Shown here: positions 49,586 through 57,460 of the stretch, in pieces
How positions within the stretch are numbered: the stretch's first letter is position 1
Layout: every line of letters begins with the position of its first letter
Program-made: the position numbers and the translations under genes
From: PALSA-505 sp036267135
Lineage (GTDB): Bacteria; Actinomycetota; Actinomycetes; Streptosporangiales; Streptosporangiaceae
Reading direction: 5' to 3'
Assembly (NCBI GenBank): GCA_036267135.1
Contig: DATAWQ010000057.1
Location: 10,307-74,306, forward strand
DNA length: 64,000 bases
The notes under the pieces: model-generated
Seen by the model: only the letters and a program-made list of their open reading frames with translations
The model's database searches: none
Told to the model about the DNA's origin: nothing

Positions 49586-51765
49586 GGGCTGGGCACGTCC
49601 GGCGTGCCGAGACAGGTGGTCGTGGGCACGGACGGCCCGGGCGGGATCGTGCCCTCGTCGGGCAGGTCCCCGGTCAGCGCGTAATGCGTCAGCCGGGCCG
49701 TCACCGCGGCCGTCCCGCCGGGCCCACTGCCCGCCGCGTTCTCGAACACGTCCGCACCGGCCGGCTGCTGCAGCGGCTCGCCAGCGTAGAAGAACGGGGT
49801 CGAGCCCGCGCCGGTGCCCGCCGGGTTGGACCAGCCGCAGGGGTTGGTGTTGAGCGCGTTGGCCGCGGCCTGGCCCACCGAGAGCAGCACGTCATGACCG
49901 CCGGTCAGGTCGGTCCACGCGGTGGCGAAGTTTCCGGTCAGGTCGCCGGGCGGCAGCGCCAGGGCGTGCGCGACACCGGCGGCCACGGCCAGGCTGGCCC
50001 GGTCGGCCGCATACAGCACGACCGGCTGGGCGGTGGGCAGGCTGTGGCCGGCCGTGGCGACGCTGACCAGCTCGAAAGTCTGGGTCAGCGGCTGGCCGTC
50101 CGTGGCCGCGGTGACCGGCAGGTCGTACCGGCCCGGCGCCGCCGACGAGCTGGCCGTGACGGCCAGCGCCAGCACGACCGGGCGGCCGGCTCGCGCCTGG
50201 CTCACGCCGTGGTCGGGGGAGACGGTCAGGCCGGCCGGCGCCTGTACCTGCCAGCGGACCCGGCCGCCGGCCCGGTGCTCGCCAGGCCGCTGCCCGCGGC
50301 CGGTGGCGCCGATGACCAGCCGCACGACGGCACGGCCGCCCGGCGCCACGTTCACCGCGTCGGGCAGGCTGGCCACGAACGCGTCGGGCGGCGCGGTGGT
50401 GTGGCTGAGGGCGGCCACCGCGCCGTCGATCACGTCGTTGTCGACGTCCACGCTGGCGCCGCCCCACGTCTCGTTGTGCCCGCCGTAGTACTGGTGCAGC
50501 CGCTGGTGGCCGGGCCAGTCGCGGTTGGGCAGGTAGGGGTCGGTGAGCACCGGGTCCCCGGTCCAGTCCGCGATCCAGATGTCGTCGGGGGAGTCGTAGC
50601 CGGGCTGGCCGTATTGCGAGGCCAGGTCCGCGATCCCGGACGCGGCACTGCTGTACACGCCCGAGGTGTATCCGGCCGCGTGCAGGCCCTGCGTCCAGCC
50701 GTCGAGGAAGTCGAGCACACCCTGCTTGCAGGAGGTGCTGGAGCTGTCGTAGCCCTCCATGTCGAAGTAGAGCGGCGTGCCGGCCCCGTACCCGAACGAG
50801 GCCGCGGTGGCGGTGGCGCTCGCCGCCTGCGCTTCCCCTTCGGCCGTGGCCTGGGCCGGATTGATCAGCGTGGCCCCCGGAATGGTCGAGCACGGTGCCT
50901 GCGGACCGACCCAGATGGGGATGAACCGCCAGCCTTCGGTGGCCACCTGGCTCACCCAGGACCGGTTGAAGTTGCCGTAGCCGCAGGCCCAGTTGTCGCC
51001 GCCCAGATAGGTGCCGGCCACCCGGTACGGCGAGGCCAGCCAGGCGGTCATCGTCGCCACCGACGGGGCGGTGCAGGCATCGAACCCAAGCCCGCTGCCG
51101 CGCCCGCCCACCAGGTCCGAGTGGGCTGCTCGCGGCCCTGTTCGCGGGCCCGCGGCGCCGCCCCCCGTTGGCACCGCGGGCCCGGCCCCCGCTCGCTGTC
51201 CGCGGGCGGCAGGGCCGGCAACGGCGGCCTGATGGGCCAGCCGCGCGCCGTCCAGGATGCCACGCACGAGCGCCTGGTCACGGCCGTAGGTCGCGGTGAC
51301 CAGTACGCCCGCCGCGGGCAGCGCGAACTGCAGTTGATGGCTGGCCGTGTCCTGCGCGGCCAGCGCCCCGTCGTGCCCCCGGCCCGGCGCGGCCACGTGG
51401 CGGCCACGCTCGATGGCCGTACCCGGCGGCAGGCTGGTCAGCGCGCCGAGCGGCTGCACCAGCAGCGCCTCGGTCCGGCCGAAGGCGTGCACCGGGCAGC
51501 GCTGGTCAGCTCCGGGACGGCCCAGATAGACGGCGTGCCGGTTGAACAGGACACACCGGGACGGGTCGGCGGCGAGCCGGTAGACCGGCCAGGAGACCGG
51601 CACCCGCACCGAGTAGCCGCGATAGCTGACCGTCCGCAGCGGCCCGGGCCCGGCGGGCCCGGACCCGGACGACGGCCCGGTGACCGTGCCGAGAGCCGCG
51701 CTGGGCAGGGCGAGTGACAACGTTATCGTGGCGGCCCAGACAGCCGCTGCCTTGGCAGGCCTCAC
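49582..51765 (-). CDS. Secreted DUF1906 (glycoside hydrolase-like) protein
   Basis: A 727-residue exported protein with a signal peptide at about residues 1-26 (ITLSLALPSAALG). A 170-residue N-terminal domain precedes the DUF1906/Rv2525c-like TIM barrel at about residues 225-450 (GFDACTAPSVATMTAWL, TPLYFDMEGYD, YSSAASGIADLA, IWIADWTGDP, HQYYGG). A beta-rich C-terminal region follows. The Asp/Glu on barrel strands (FDMEGYD) suggests a hydrolase or cell-wall-binding role. GTG 51765 has AAAGGAG seven bases upstream. It is coupled to the LuxR gene by a four-base overlap. Confidence 0.87.
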   Translation of the reverse strand: MRPAKAAAVWAATITLSLALPSAALGTVTGPSSGSGPAGPGPLRTVSYRGYSVRVPVSWPVYRLAADPSRCVLFNRHAVYLGRPGADQRCPVHAFGRTEALLVQPLGALTSLPPGTAIERGRHVAAPGRGHDGALAAQDTASHQLQFALPAAGVLVTATYGRDQALVRGILDGARLAHQAAVAGPAARGQRAGAGPAVPTGGGAAGPRTGPRAAHSDLVGGRGSGLGFDACTAPSVATMTAWLASPYRVAGTYLGGDNWACGYGNFNRSWVSQVATEGWRFIPIWVGPQAPCSTIPGATLINPAQATAEGEAQAASATATAASFGYGAGTPLYFDMEGYDSSSTSCKQGVLDFLDGWTQGLHAAGYTSGVYSSAASGIADLASQYGQPGYDSPDDIWIADWTGDPVLTDPYLPNRDWPGHQRLHQYYGGHNETWGGASVDVDNDVIDGAVAALSHTTAPPDAFVASLPDAVNVAPGGRAVVRLVIGATGRGQRPGEHRAGGRVRWQVQAPAGLTVSPDHGVSQARAGRPVVLALAVTASSSAAPGRYDLPVTAATDGQPLTQTFELVSVATAGHSLPTAQPVVLYAADRASLAVAAGVAHALALPPGDLTGNFATAWTDLTGGHDVLLSVGQAAANALNTNPCGWSNPAGTGAGSTPFFYAGEPLQQPAGADVFENAAGSGPGGTAAVTARLTHYALTGDLPDEGTIPPGPSVPTTTCLGTPDVPSP

Positions 51766-51920
51766 ACAACGCTCCTTTGAGCGGGGACGGAGCGAACGTA
51801 ATTAAGTTACTCGTACTCCAGCTAGACAAGCAATGGGTTACTCATCTCGTTACATGCGATTCCACCACTGTGACGCACTAGACCTTTGACTGCGAACGGT
51901 TGCCGCCCGGACGTCTTTCA

Positions 51921-51953
51921 AACTGCCTTTGAACTGCCTTTCAAGTGCCTTTC
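51921..51953. repeat. Three 11-bp tandem repeats upstream of the DUF1906 operon
   Basis: AACTGCCTTTG, AACTGCCTTTC and AAGTGCCTTTC follow one another exactly. The 11-base period is close to one helical turn. They lie 156 bases before the DUF1906 start, in a 209-base gap, and just beyond the stop of the response-regulator gene. They could be a multimeric regulator site. The gap shows nothing else except an AT-rich stretch near 51800. Confidence 0.85.
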
Positions 51954-51974
51954 TTGTCGTTCAGTGGGGCCTTG

Positions 51975-52643
51975 TCACTGGCCCTCGCCCGGGGCGGGCA
52001 GCAGGCCGGCCTCCATCGCCTTGGTGACCGCCGCCGTCCGGCCGGAGACGCCGAGCTTGGCGAAGGACCGCAGCAGATGCGTCTTGACCGTGGCCTCGCT
52101 GATGAACAGATCCTTGCCGATCTCCGCGTTGGTCAGCCCCCTGGCGGCCAGGGCGAGCACCGAGACTTCGCGCGGCGTCAGCGACTCCCGCTGCGGCTGC
52201 CTGGCCCTGGTGACCAGCCGCCGCGCCACCTGCGGCGCCAGCACGGTCTCGCCGCGCGCGGTGGCCCTGATCGCGTCGGCCAGCACCGCCCGCGGAGTGT
52301 CCTTGAGTAGGTAGCCCGACGCGCCGGCCTCCACCGCGCGCAGGATGTCGGCGTCGGTGTCGTACGTGGTCAGCACCATGATCCGCACGGACGGCAGTTC
52401 GGCGGTGATCCGCCTGATGGCCTCCACCCCGCCGCCGCCCGGCATCCGCAGGTCCATCAGCACCACGTCGGGCAGGCAGTCCCTGGCCAGCGTGACCGCT
52501 TCCTCGCCCGAGGCCGCCTCGCCGACGACCTCGGTGCCTGGATCGGCCGACAGCATGCCGTGCAGCCCCGCCCTGACCACCGGGTGATCGTCGGCCAGCA
52601 GCACACGGATCGGGCCGCCCGGCGCCGCGGCGCCGCCGGTCAT
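51975..52643 (-). CDS. NarL/DesR-type response regulator
   Basis: A 222-residue regulator. The receiver has the acidic pair DD in LLADDHPVVR, phospho-acceptor Asp in VVLMDLRMPG, Thr in VLTTYDTD and Lys in LLKDTP. The LuxR-type HTH is at about residues 155-210 (LTPREVSVLALAARGLTNAE and EATVKTHLLRSFAKLGV). The frame is open further upstream, but ATG 52643 overlaps the kinase stop in ATGA and has GGAGG ahead. It is the partner of the adjacent histidine kinase. Confidence 0.94.
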   Translation of the reverse strand: MTGGAAAPGGPIRVLLADDHPVVRAGLHGMLSADPGTEVVGEAASGEEAVTLARDCLPDVVLMDLRMPGGGGVEAIRRITAELPSVRIMVLTTYDTDADILRAVEAGASGYLLKDTPRAVLADAIRATARGETVLAPQVARRLVTRARQPQRESLTPREVSVLALAARGLTNAEIGKDLFISEATVKTHLLRSFAKLGVSGRTAAVTKAMEAGLLPAPGEGQ

Positions 52644-53866
52644 GCCGGCACCTCCACGCATAGCGAGGTGCCCGTCCCCGGCGCGCTGCGCACGACCAGG
52701 GTGCCGCCGCCCTCGCCCACCCGGCCGCGCATCCCGCGCAAGCCGTACCCGCCGTTCACCTGGGCCGGGTCGAATCCGGCGCCGTCGTCGCTCACTTCCA
52801 GCCGAACCGCGCCCGCGGCGTAGCCGAGCCTGACCCGGGCCTGGCCGGCGTGCGCGTGCTTGCCCACGTTGGCCAGCGCCTCCTGGCACACCCGCAGCAG
52901 CATGACCTCGGTGGCCGCGGGCAGCGGCCTGGTCGTCCCGGTGACCTCGAAGGTCGCGGCCAGGCCGTGCTCGGCCTCGGTCCGCTCGGTCACCCGGCGC
53001 AGCGCGTCGCCGAGGCTGCCCGACTCCAGATGTGTGGGAGTCAGCGCGGCCACCAGCGCCCTGGCCTCGGCCAGGTTCTCCCGCGCGGTCCGCAGCGCCA
53101 CGTCGAGATAGCGCCGGGCGGCCTGGTCGTCCCGGCCGATCTCCGGCTCAGCGGCCTGGATGAGCATCACGATGCTGGTGAAGCCCTGCGCGATCGTGTC
53201 GTGGATATCGGTGGCCAGCCGCTGCCGTTCGGCCAGCATGCCGGCCTCCCGGTTGGCCGTGGCCAGGTCGGCCTGGGCCGATTCGAGCCGCTCGATGAGC
53301 CGCGCCCGCTCCATGCTCTGGTTGACGATGCCGCCGATCCAGCCGCCGAACACGACCGAGAACGCGATGCCGAGCGCGGCGATGCCGAACAGTTCGGGCA
53401 GGATCTGCGCGCGCGCATGGCCGCTCATCGTGACCGCGGCGACGACCGGCGGGGCGAGGTTGAAAGCCGCCACGAACGTGACGGCCCGGGGCCACGAGGA
53501 CGCGGCGAAGAAGCACTGCGGGCAGGCCGCGAGCAGGATGAACGCGCTCGAGCCCGTCTGCTCCACGGCCACCACGAACAACCCGAACAGCACCAGCAGG
53601 TACGTGACCTCCCTGGCCGCGCCGATGTTCTCGATCTGCGTGACCGGCCGCCCCAGCGTGGCGTACCAGACCGCCATCGCGCCCAGTGCGGCCGAGGCGA
53701 TGATCCGCTCCCGCGCCGACACGCCCGACGCGGTCAGCACGACGCCGACGGTGACCGCCAGGGCCGCGCCGTAGTAGGCGTGCCAGAACACCCGGCTGCG
53801 GTCCCAGGCGTCCTGCCCGCCCGTCACCGGGCCAGGCGCGGGCGCCTGGGGTGTCGGCCCGGTCAT
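52640..53866 (-). CDS. DesK/NarX-type membrane histidine kinase
   Basis: A 408-residue kinase. About five to six transmembrane helices lie in residues 25-185, followed by a coiled-coil and a HisKA_3 dimerisation domain with phospho-acceptor His in ATDIHDTIAQGF. The HATPase_c domain ends in a G-box region (DDGAGFDPAQVNGGYGLRGM). ATG 53866 overlaps the permease stop by four bases. The gene order ATPase-permease-kinase-regulator suggests it senses stress handled by that transporter, as DesK-type and antibiotic-responsive systems do. Confidence 0.93.
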   Translation of the reverse strand: MTGPTPQAPAPGPVTGGQDAWDRSRVFWHAYYGAALAVTVGVVLTASGVSARERIIASAALGAMAVWYATLGRPVTQIENIGAAREVTYLLVLFGLFVVAVEQTGSSAFILLAACPQCFFAASSWPRAVTFVAAFNLAPPVVAAVTMSGHARAQILPELFGIAALGIAFSVVFGGWIGGIVNQSMERARLIERLESAQADLATANREAGMLAERQRLATDIHDTIAQGFTSIVMLIQAAEPEIGRDDQAARRYLDVALRTARENLAEARALVAALTPTHLESGSLGDALRRVTERTEAEHGLAATFEVTGTTRPLPAATEVMLLRVCQEALANVGKHAHAGQARVRLGYAAGAVRLEVSDDGAGFDPAQVNGGYGLRGMRGRVGEGGGTLVVRSAPGTGTSLCVEVPA

Positions 53867-54714
53867 CGCGCCTCGTCGCGCCCTTGCCAGCGGAAGGTTC
53901 GCACGCACACCACCAAGCTAGCCACGACCCAGGCCCCGAGCACCAGGGCTATCTCGCCGTGCTGCCACGAATGCGCCGGCTCGGCCCGGGCGAAGCCGCC
54001 CGGCAGGAACACCGAACGCAGCCCCTGGCACAGCCACTTCAGCGGGAACACCGCCGCGACGTCCTGGATGACCCGCGGCAGGCTGCCGTACACGAAGTAC
54101 ACCCCGGAGATGAAGGAGAGCACCAGGTAGGGGAACTGCAGCACGACCGGCGCGCTCTGCGAACTGCTGGCCAGGCCGCTGACGGCCACGCCCAGCAGCG
54201 AGAACGCCACGACGCTCAGCACGAACACCCAGGCGAAGGTGAACCACCTGGCGGGGGAGTGCGGCACGCTCAGCCCGAGGAAGGCCACGCCGATCACTAG
54301 CAGAATGGCGGTCTCCAGCACCGACACGACCAGCCCGGAGACCGCCTTGCCGATGAAATAGGCGGTCTTCGGCATTGGCGTGCCCGCCAGCCGCTTCAGC
54401 GTGCCGTCGTCGCGTTCGGCCACGATGCCGATGCCGAGATTGGTGAACGTCGTGGTGACGATCCCGACCGCGATGATCCCGCAGGTGAAGTACTCCCGGT
54501 AGGGCACGTTCGTGCCGGGCACCTTGCCGCTGAAGATCGCTCCGAAGATGACCTGCAGCACCACCGGCAGCGCGAAAGTGAACGCGACCCGTTCCTTGCG
54601 CCGGAAGAAAGACTTGATCTCCAGGACACTGCGGGAGATCCCCAATCTGACCGTCGACGGCAAGCTGACCTGCCCAGACAATGAACGGTGGCCAACCTGA
54701 GTTATCGCGGTCAT
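53863..54714 (-). CDS. ABC-2 type transporter permease
   Basis: A 283-residue membrane protein with six helices and the ABC-2 layout, including RLAGTPMPKTAYFIGK after helix 2. The frame is open into the ATPase gene, but ATG 54714 sits in an ATGA overlap with the ATPase stop and is chosen. With the ATPase it forms a DrrB/YadH-type exporter, of drugs, lipids or antimicrobial compounds. Confidence 0.92.
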   Translation of the reverse strand: MTAITQVGHRSLSGQVSLPSTVRLGISRSVLEIKSFFRRKERVAFTFALPVVLQVIFGAIFSGKVPGTNVPYREYFTCGIIAVGIVTTTFTNLGIGIVAERDDGTLKRLAGTPMPKTAYFIGKAVSGLVVSVLETAILLVIGVAFLGLSVPHSPARWFTFAWVFVLSVVAFSLLGVAVSGLASSSQSAPVVLQFPYLVLSFISGVYFVYGSLPRVIQDVAAVFPLKWLCQGLRSVFLPGGFARAEPAHSWQHGEIALVLGAWVVASLVVCVRTFRWQGRDEAR

Positions 54715-55607
54715 CGGCGTGCTCCATCCTGCGCGGACCCCTGCGGGGCCCGGATCAGCGTGAGGTAGGTGTCTTCGAGCGAGGGCCTGGTCACGGTCAG
54801 CCGGGGAATCTCGCCGCCGAAGCGCGCCGCCAGTTCGGCCACGGTCCGGGCCGGCGTGCCGGTCTGCACCGAGCGCCTGCCCTCCTCGTCGTGCCAGGTC
54901 ACCGTGGCCATCGCGGTGTCGCGCCCGCCCAGCTCGGCGGGGGTCCCGGTGGCCTGGATCCGGCCGTCGGCGATGACCGTGACCCGGTCCGCGAGCGCCT
55001 CGGCCTCGTCCAGGTAGTGCGTGGTCAGCAGGATCGTGGTGCCGTCGTGGGACAGCCCGCAGATCAGGTCCCAGAACCGGCGCCTGGCCTCCGGGTCGAA
55101 CCCGGTGGTCGGCTCGTCGAGGAACAGCAGCTCGGGCCTGCCCACGATGCCGAGGGCCACGTCGAGCCTGCGCCGCTGCCCGCCGGAGAGCTGCCTGAGC
55201 CGCGCGCCGGCCTTCTCGCTGAGGCCGACCGCCGCCAGCACCTCGCCGGTGTCCCGGCGCCGCGGGTAGCAGGAGGCGTAATGCTGCACGATCTCGCGCA
55301 CGGTCAGCTCGCCCGACTCGGTGCCCGACTGCAGCACGATGCCGACCCTGGACCGCCACAGCCTGGCCTGCCGGCCGCCCCGTTCGGCCCGGGCCGGGTC
55401 GGCGCCGAGCACGGTCACCTCTCCCTCGTCCCGGCTCCGGTAGCCCTCGCAAATCTCGACCGTCGTGGTCTTGCCTGCCCCGTTGGGCCCGAGCAGCGCG
55501 AAGACCTCGCCGCGCCGCACGTCGAGATCGAGGCCGTCCACGGCAATCAGATCCCCGTACTTCTTGCGCAGTCCGCGCACCCGCAGAGCGGTATCCGTAT
55601 CCACCAT
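54711..55607 (-). CDS. ABC transporter ATP-binding protein
   Basis: A 298-residue exporter ATPase. It has Walker A GPNGAGKTTT, signature LSGGQRRRL, Walker B LLFLDEPTTGFD and switch His in LLTTHYLDEAE. The C-terminal DUF4162-like part ends in VTRPSLEDTYLTL. ATG 55607 is chosen because the open frame upstream would run antisense into moaA. It is the first gene of the four-gene minus-strand operon with permease, kinase and regulator. Confidence 0.93.
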   Translation of the reverse strand: MVDTDTALRVRGLRKKYGDLIAVDGLDLDVRRGEVFALLGPNGAGKTTTVEICEGYRSRDEGEVTVLGADPARAERGGRQARLWRSRVGIVLQSGTESGELTVREIVQHYASCYPRRRDTGEVLAAVGLSEKAGARLRQLSGGQRRRLDVALGIVGRPELLFLDEPTTGFDPEARRRFWDLICGLSHDGTTILLTTHYLDEAEALADRVTVIADGRIQATGTPAELGGRDTAMATVTWHDEEGRRSVQTGTPARTVAELAARFGGEIPRLTVTRPSLEDTYLTLIRAPQGSAQDGARR

Positions 55608-55773
55608 GCCTGGATCGTCCCGCGCGCGACGGTCGATTCGCGCCGGCGGTTCGGTCCTGATCCGGGTCAGCCGTTCGGTTGACGGCGCCGGGCTGGTAAC
55701 GGCGGAAGGCCGCTGGTTGTTAGGCCCCACGTAGGCTGGGAAGCTGCCAGATAATGTGGCCAAAGGTAAGGGG

Positions 55774-56802
55774 GTGGCAAGCGTGCGTGCGGATTCTGTG
55801 CTCTCGGGTTCCTTGCTTTCGGACCAGTACGGCCGGATCGCGACCGACCTGCGCGTCTCCCTGACCGACCGGTGCAACCTGCGCTGCACCTACTGCATGC
55901 CGGCCGAGGGCCTGAGCTGGCTGCCCAAACCCGAACTGCTCACCGACGAGGAGGTCATCCGCCTCATCGCGGTCGGCATTCGCCTGCTGGGCATCAGGGA
56001 GGTCCGCTTCACCGGCGGCGAGCCGCTGCTGCGCCGCGGCCTGGTGACCATCGTGGAGCGCACGGCCGCGCTGTGGCCCCGCCCGGAGGTCTCGCTCACC
56101 ACCAACGGCATCGGCCTGGCCCGGCTGGCTGAGCCGCTGCGGCACGTGGGCCTGGACCGGGTGAACGTGTCGCTCGACACGCTCAGCCCCGAGACGTTCC
56201 GCACGCTCACCCATCGGGACCGGCTGCCCGACGTGCTGGCCGGGCTGGCCGCGGCCGCCGCCACCGGGCTGTCGCCGGTGAAGGTGAACGCCGTGCTCAT
56301 GCGCGGGATCAACGAGGCCGAGGCCGCGGATCTGCTGCGGTTCTGCCTGGACCACGGCTACCAGATGCGCTTCATCGAGCAGATGCCCTTGGACGCCCAG
56401 CACGGCTGGCGCCGCGAGAACATGGTGACCGCCGAGGAGATCCTGACCTCGCTGTCCACCCGGTTCACGCTGACCCCGGACGACCCCAGCCAGCGCGGTT
56501 CGGCCCCGGCCGAGTCCTTCTTGGTGGACGGCGGCCCGGCCCGGGTGGGCATCATCGGCTCGGTGACCCGCCCGTTCTGCGGCTCGTGCGACCGGGTGCG
56601 GCTGACCGCCGACGGCCAGGTGCGCAACTGCCTGTTCGCGCGGGCCGAGAGCGACCTGCGCGACCCCCTGCGCGCCGGGGCCACCGACGCCGAGCTGGCC
56701 GGGATCTGGCGCCGCTCCGTCGCGGCCAAGCTACCTGGCCACGGCATAGACGACCCGACCTTCTTGCAGCCCGACCGCCCCATGTCCGCCATCGGCGGCT
56801 GA
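55774..56802 (+). CDS. moaA: GTP 3',8-cyclase MoaA
   Basis: Radical SAM enzyme for the first step of molybdenum-cofactor synthesis, turning GTP into 3',8-cyclo-GTP. The SAM cluster motif is CNLRCTYC, the second Fe-S site CGSCDR plus a later Cys in VRNCLF, and the activating tail is the C-terminal GG. Three GTG starts are in frame (55756, 55774, 55783). 55774 is chosen because AAAGG lies seven bases upstream, but 55783 is equally plausible. It diverges from the ABC-2 operon and is followed at four bases by mobA. Confidence 0.95.
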   Translation: MASVRADSVLSGSLLSDQYGRIATDLRVSLTDRCNLRCTYCMPAEGLSWLPKPELLTDEEVIRLIAVGIRLLGIREVRFTGGEPLLRRGLVTIVERTAALWPRPEVSLTTNGIGLARLAEPLRHVGLDRVNVSLDTLSPETFRTLTHRDRLPDVLAGLAAAAATGLSPVKVNAVLMRGINEAEAADLLRFCLDHGYQMRFIEQMPLDAQHGWRRENMVTAEEILTSLSTRFTLTPDDPSQRGSAPAESFLVDGGPARVGIIGSVTRPFCGSCDRVRLTADGQVRNCLFARAESDLRDPLRAGATDAELAGIWRRSVAAKLPGHGIDDPTFLQPDRPMSAIGG

Positions 56803-56806
56803 CCCG

Positions 56807-57460
56807 TTGCCCCACCCCGCCCCCGGGGCACCGCCCACGTCTGCGGATGCGGTCGTGCTGGCCGGCGGCCGCGGATCGCGGCTGGGCGGCATCGACAAGC
56901 CGGGACTGCGGGTGGGGGAGCGCACCCTGATCGGCTCGGTGGTAACGGAAGTCCGCGCCGCTGGTGTCCGGCGGGTGGTCGTGGTCGGCCCACCGCGCCC
57001 TGGGGTCACCCCCGCCGATGGCGATCTGCTCGTGGTGCGCGAGGACCCGCCGGGCGCGGGCCCGGTGCCCGCGCTGCGCCGGGGCCTGGCCGAGGTGACC
57101 GCCGGCTGGGTCTTCGTCCTCGCGGCGGACCTGCCCTTCCTGCGTGCCGGGGATCTGGCCACGCTGCTGGCGGCCGCGCGGTCGGGCGGGCGCGGCGCGA
57201 TCATGACCGATACGGCCGGACAGCCGCAATGGCTGGTCGGCTGCTGGCCGGCCGCGCCGCTGCGCGAAGCCGCCGCCGGTTACCGGGGCGGCTCGCTGCG
57301 CGGCCTGCTCGGTCCGCTCGGGGTCACGCGGCTGGCGCCGTCGCCTGATCGCCCTGGTCCGCCGCCCTGGCTGGACTGCGACACGCCCGAAGACGTGCGC
57401 GCGGCGCGTGCCTCGTCTAACGTGCCTGCAGGTGACCGCGAAACGGAGGTGCCCCAGTGA
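56807..57460 (+). CDS. mobA: Molybdenum cofactor guanylyltransferase
   Basis: A 217-residue nucleotidyltransferase that links GMP to molybdopterin to form the bis-MGD cofactor. The N-terminal NTP site is LAGGRGSRLGGIDKP, and AADLPFL is the second conserved motif. The start is TTG 56807, four bases after the moaA stop. It overlaps the DUF6457 gene by four bases (GTGA). Its product is the cofactor form used by formate dehydrogenases and nitrate reductases of the DMSO-reductase family. Confidence 0.93.
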   Translation: MPHPAPGAPPTSADAVVLAGGRGSRLGGIDKPGLRVGERTLIGSVVTEVRAAGVRRVVVVGPPRPGVTPADGDLLVVREDPPGAGPVPALRRGLAEVTAGWVFVLAADLPFLRAGDLATLLAAARSGGRGAIMTDTAGQPQWLVGCWPAAPLREAAAGYRGGSLRGLLGPLGVTRLAPSPDRPGPPPWLDCDTPEDVRAARASSNVPAGDRETEVPQ

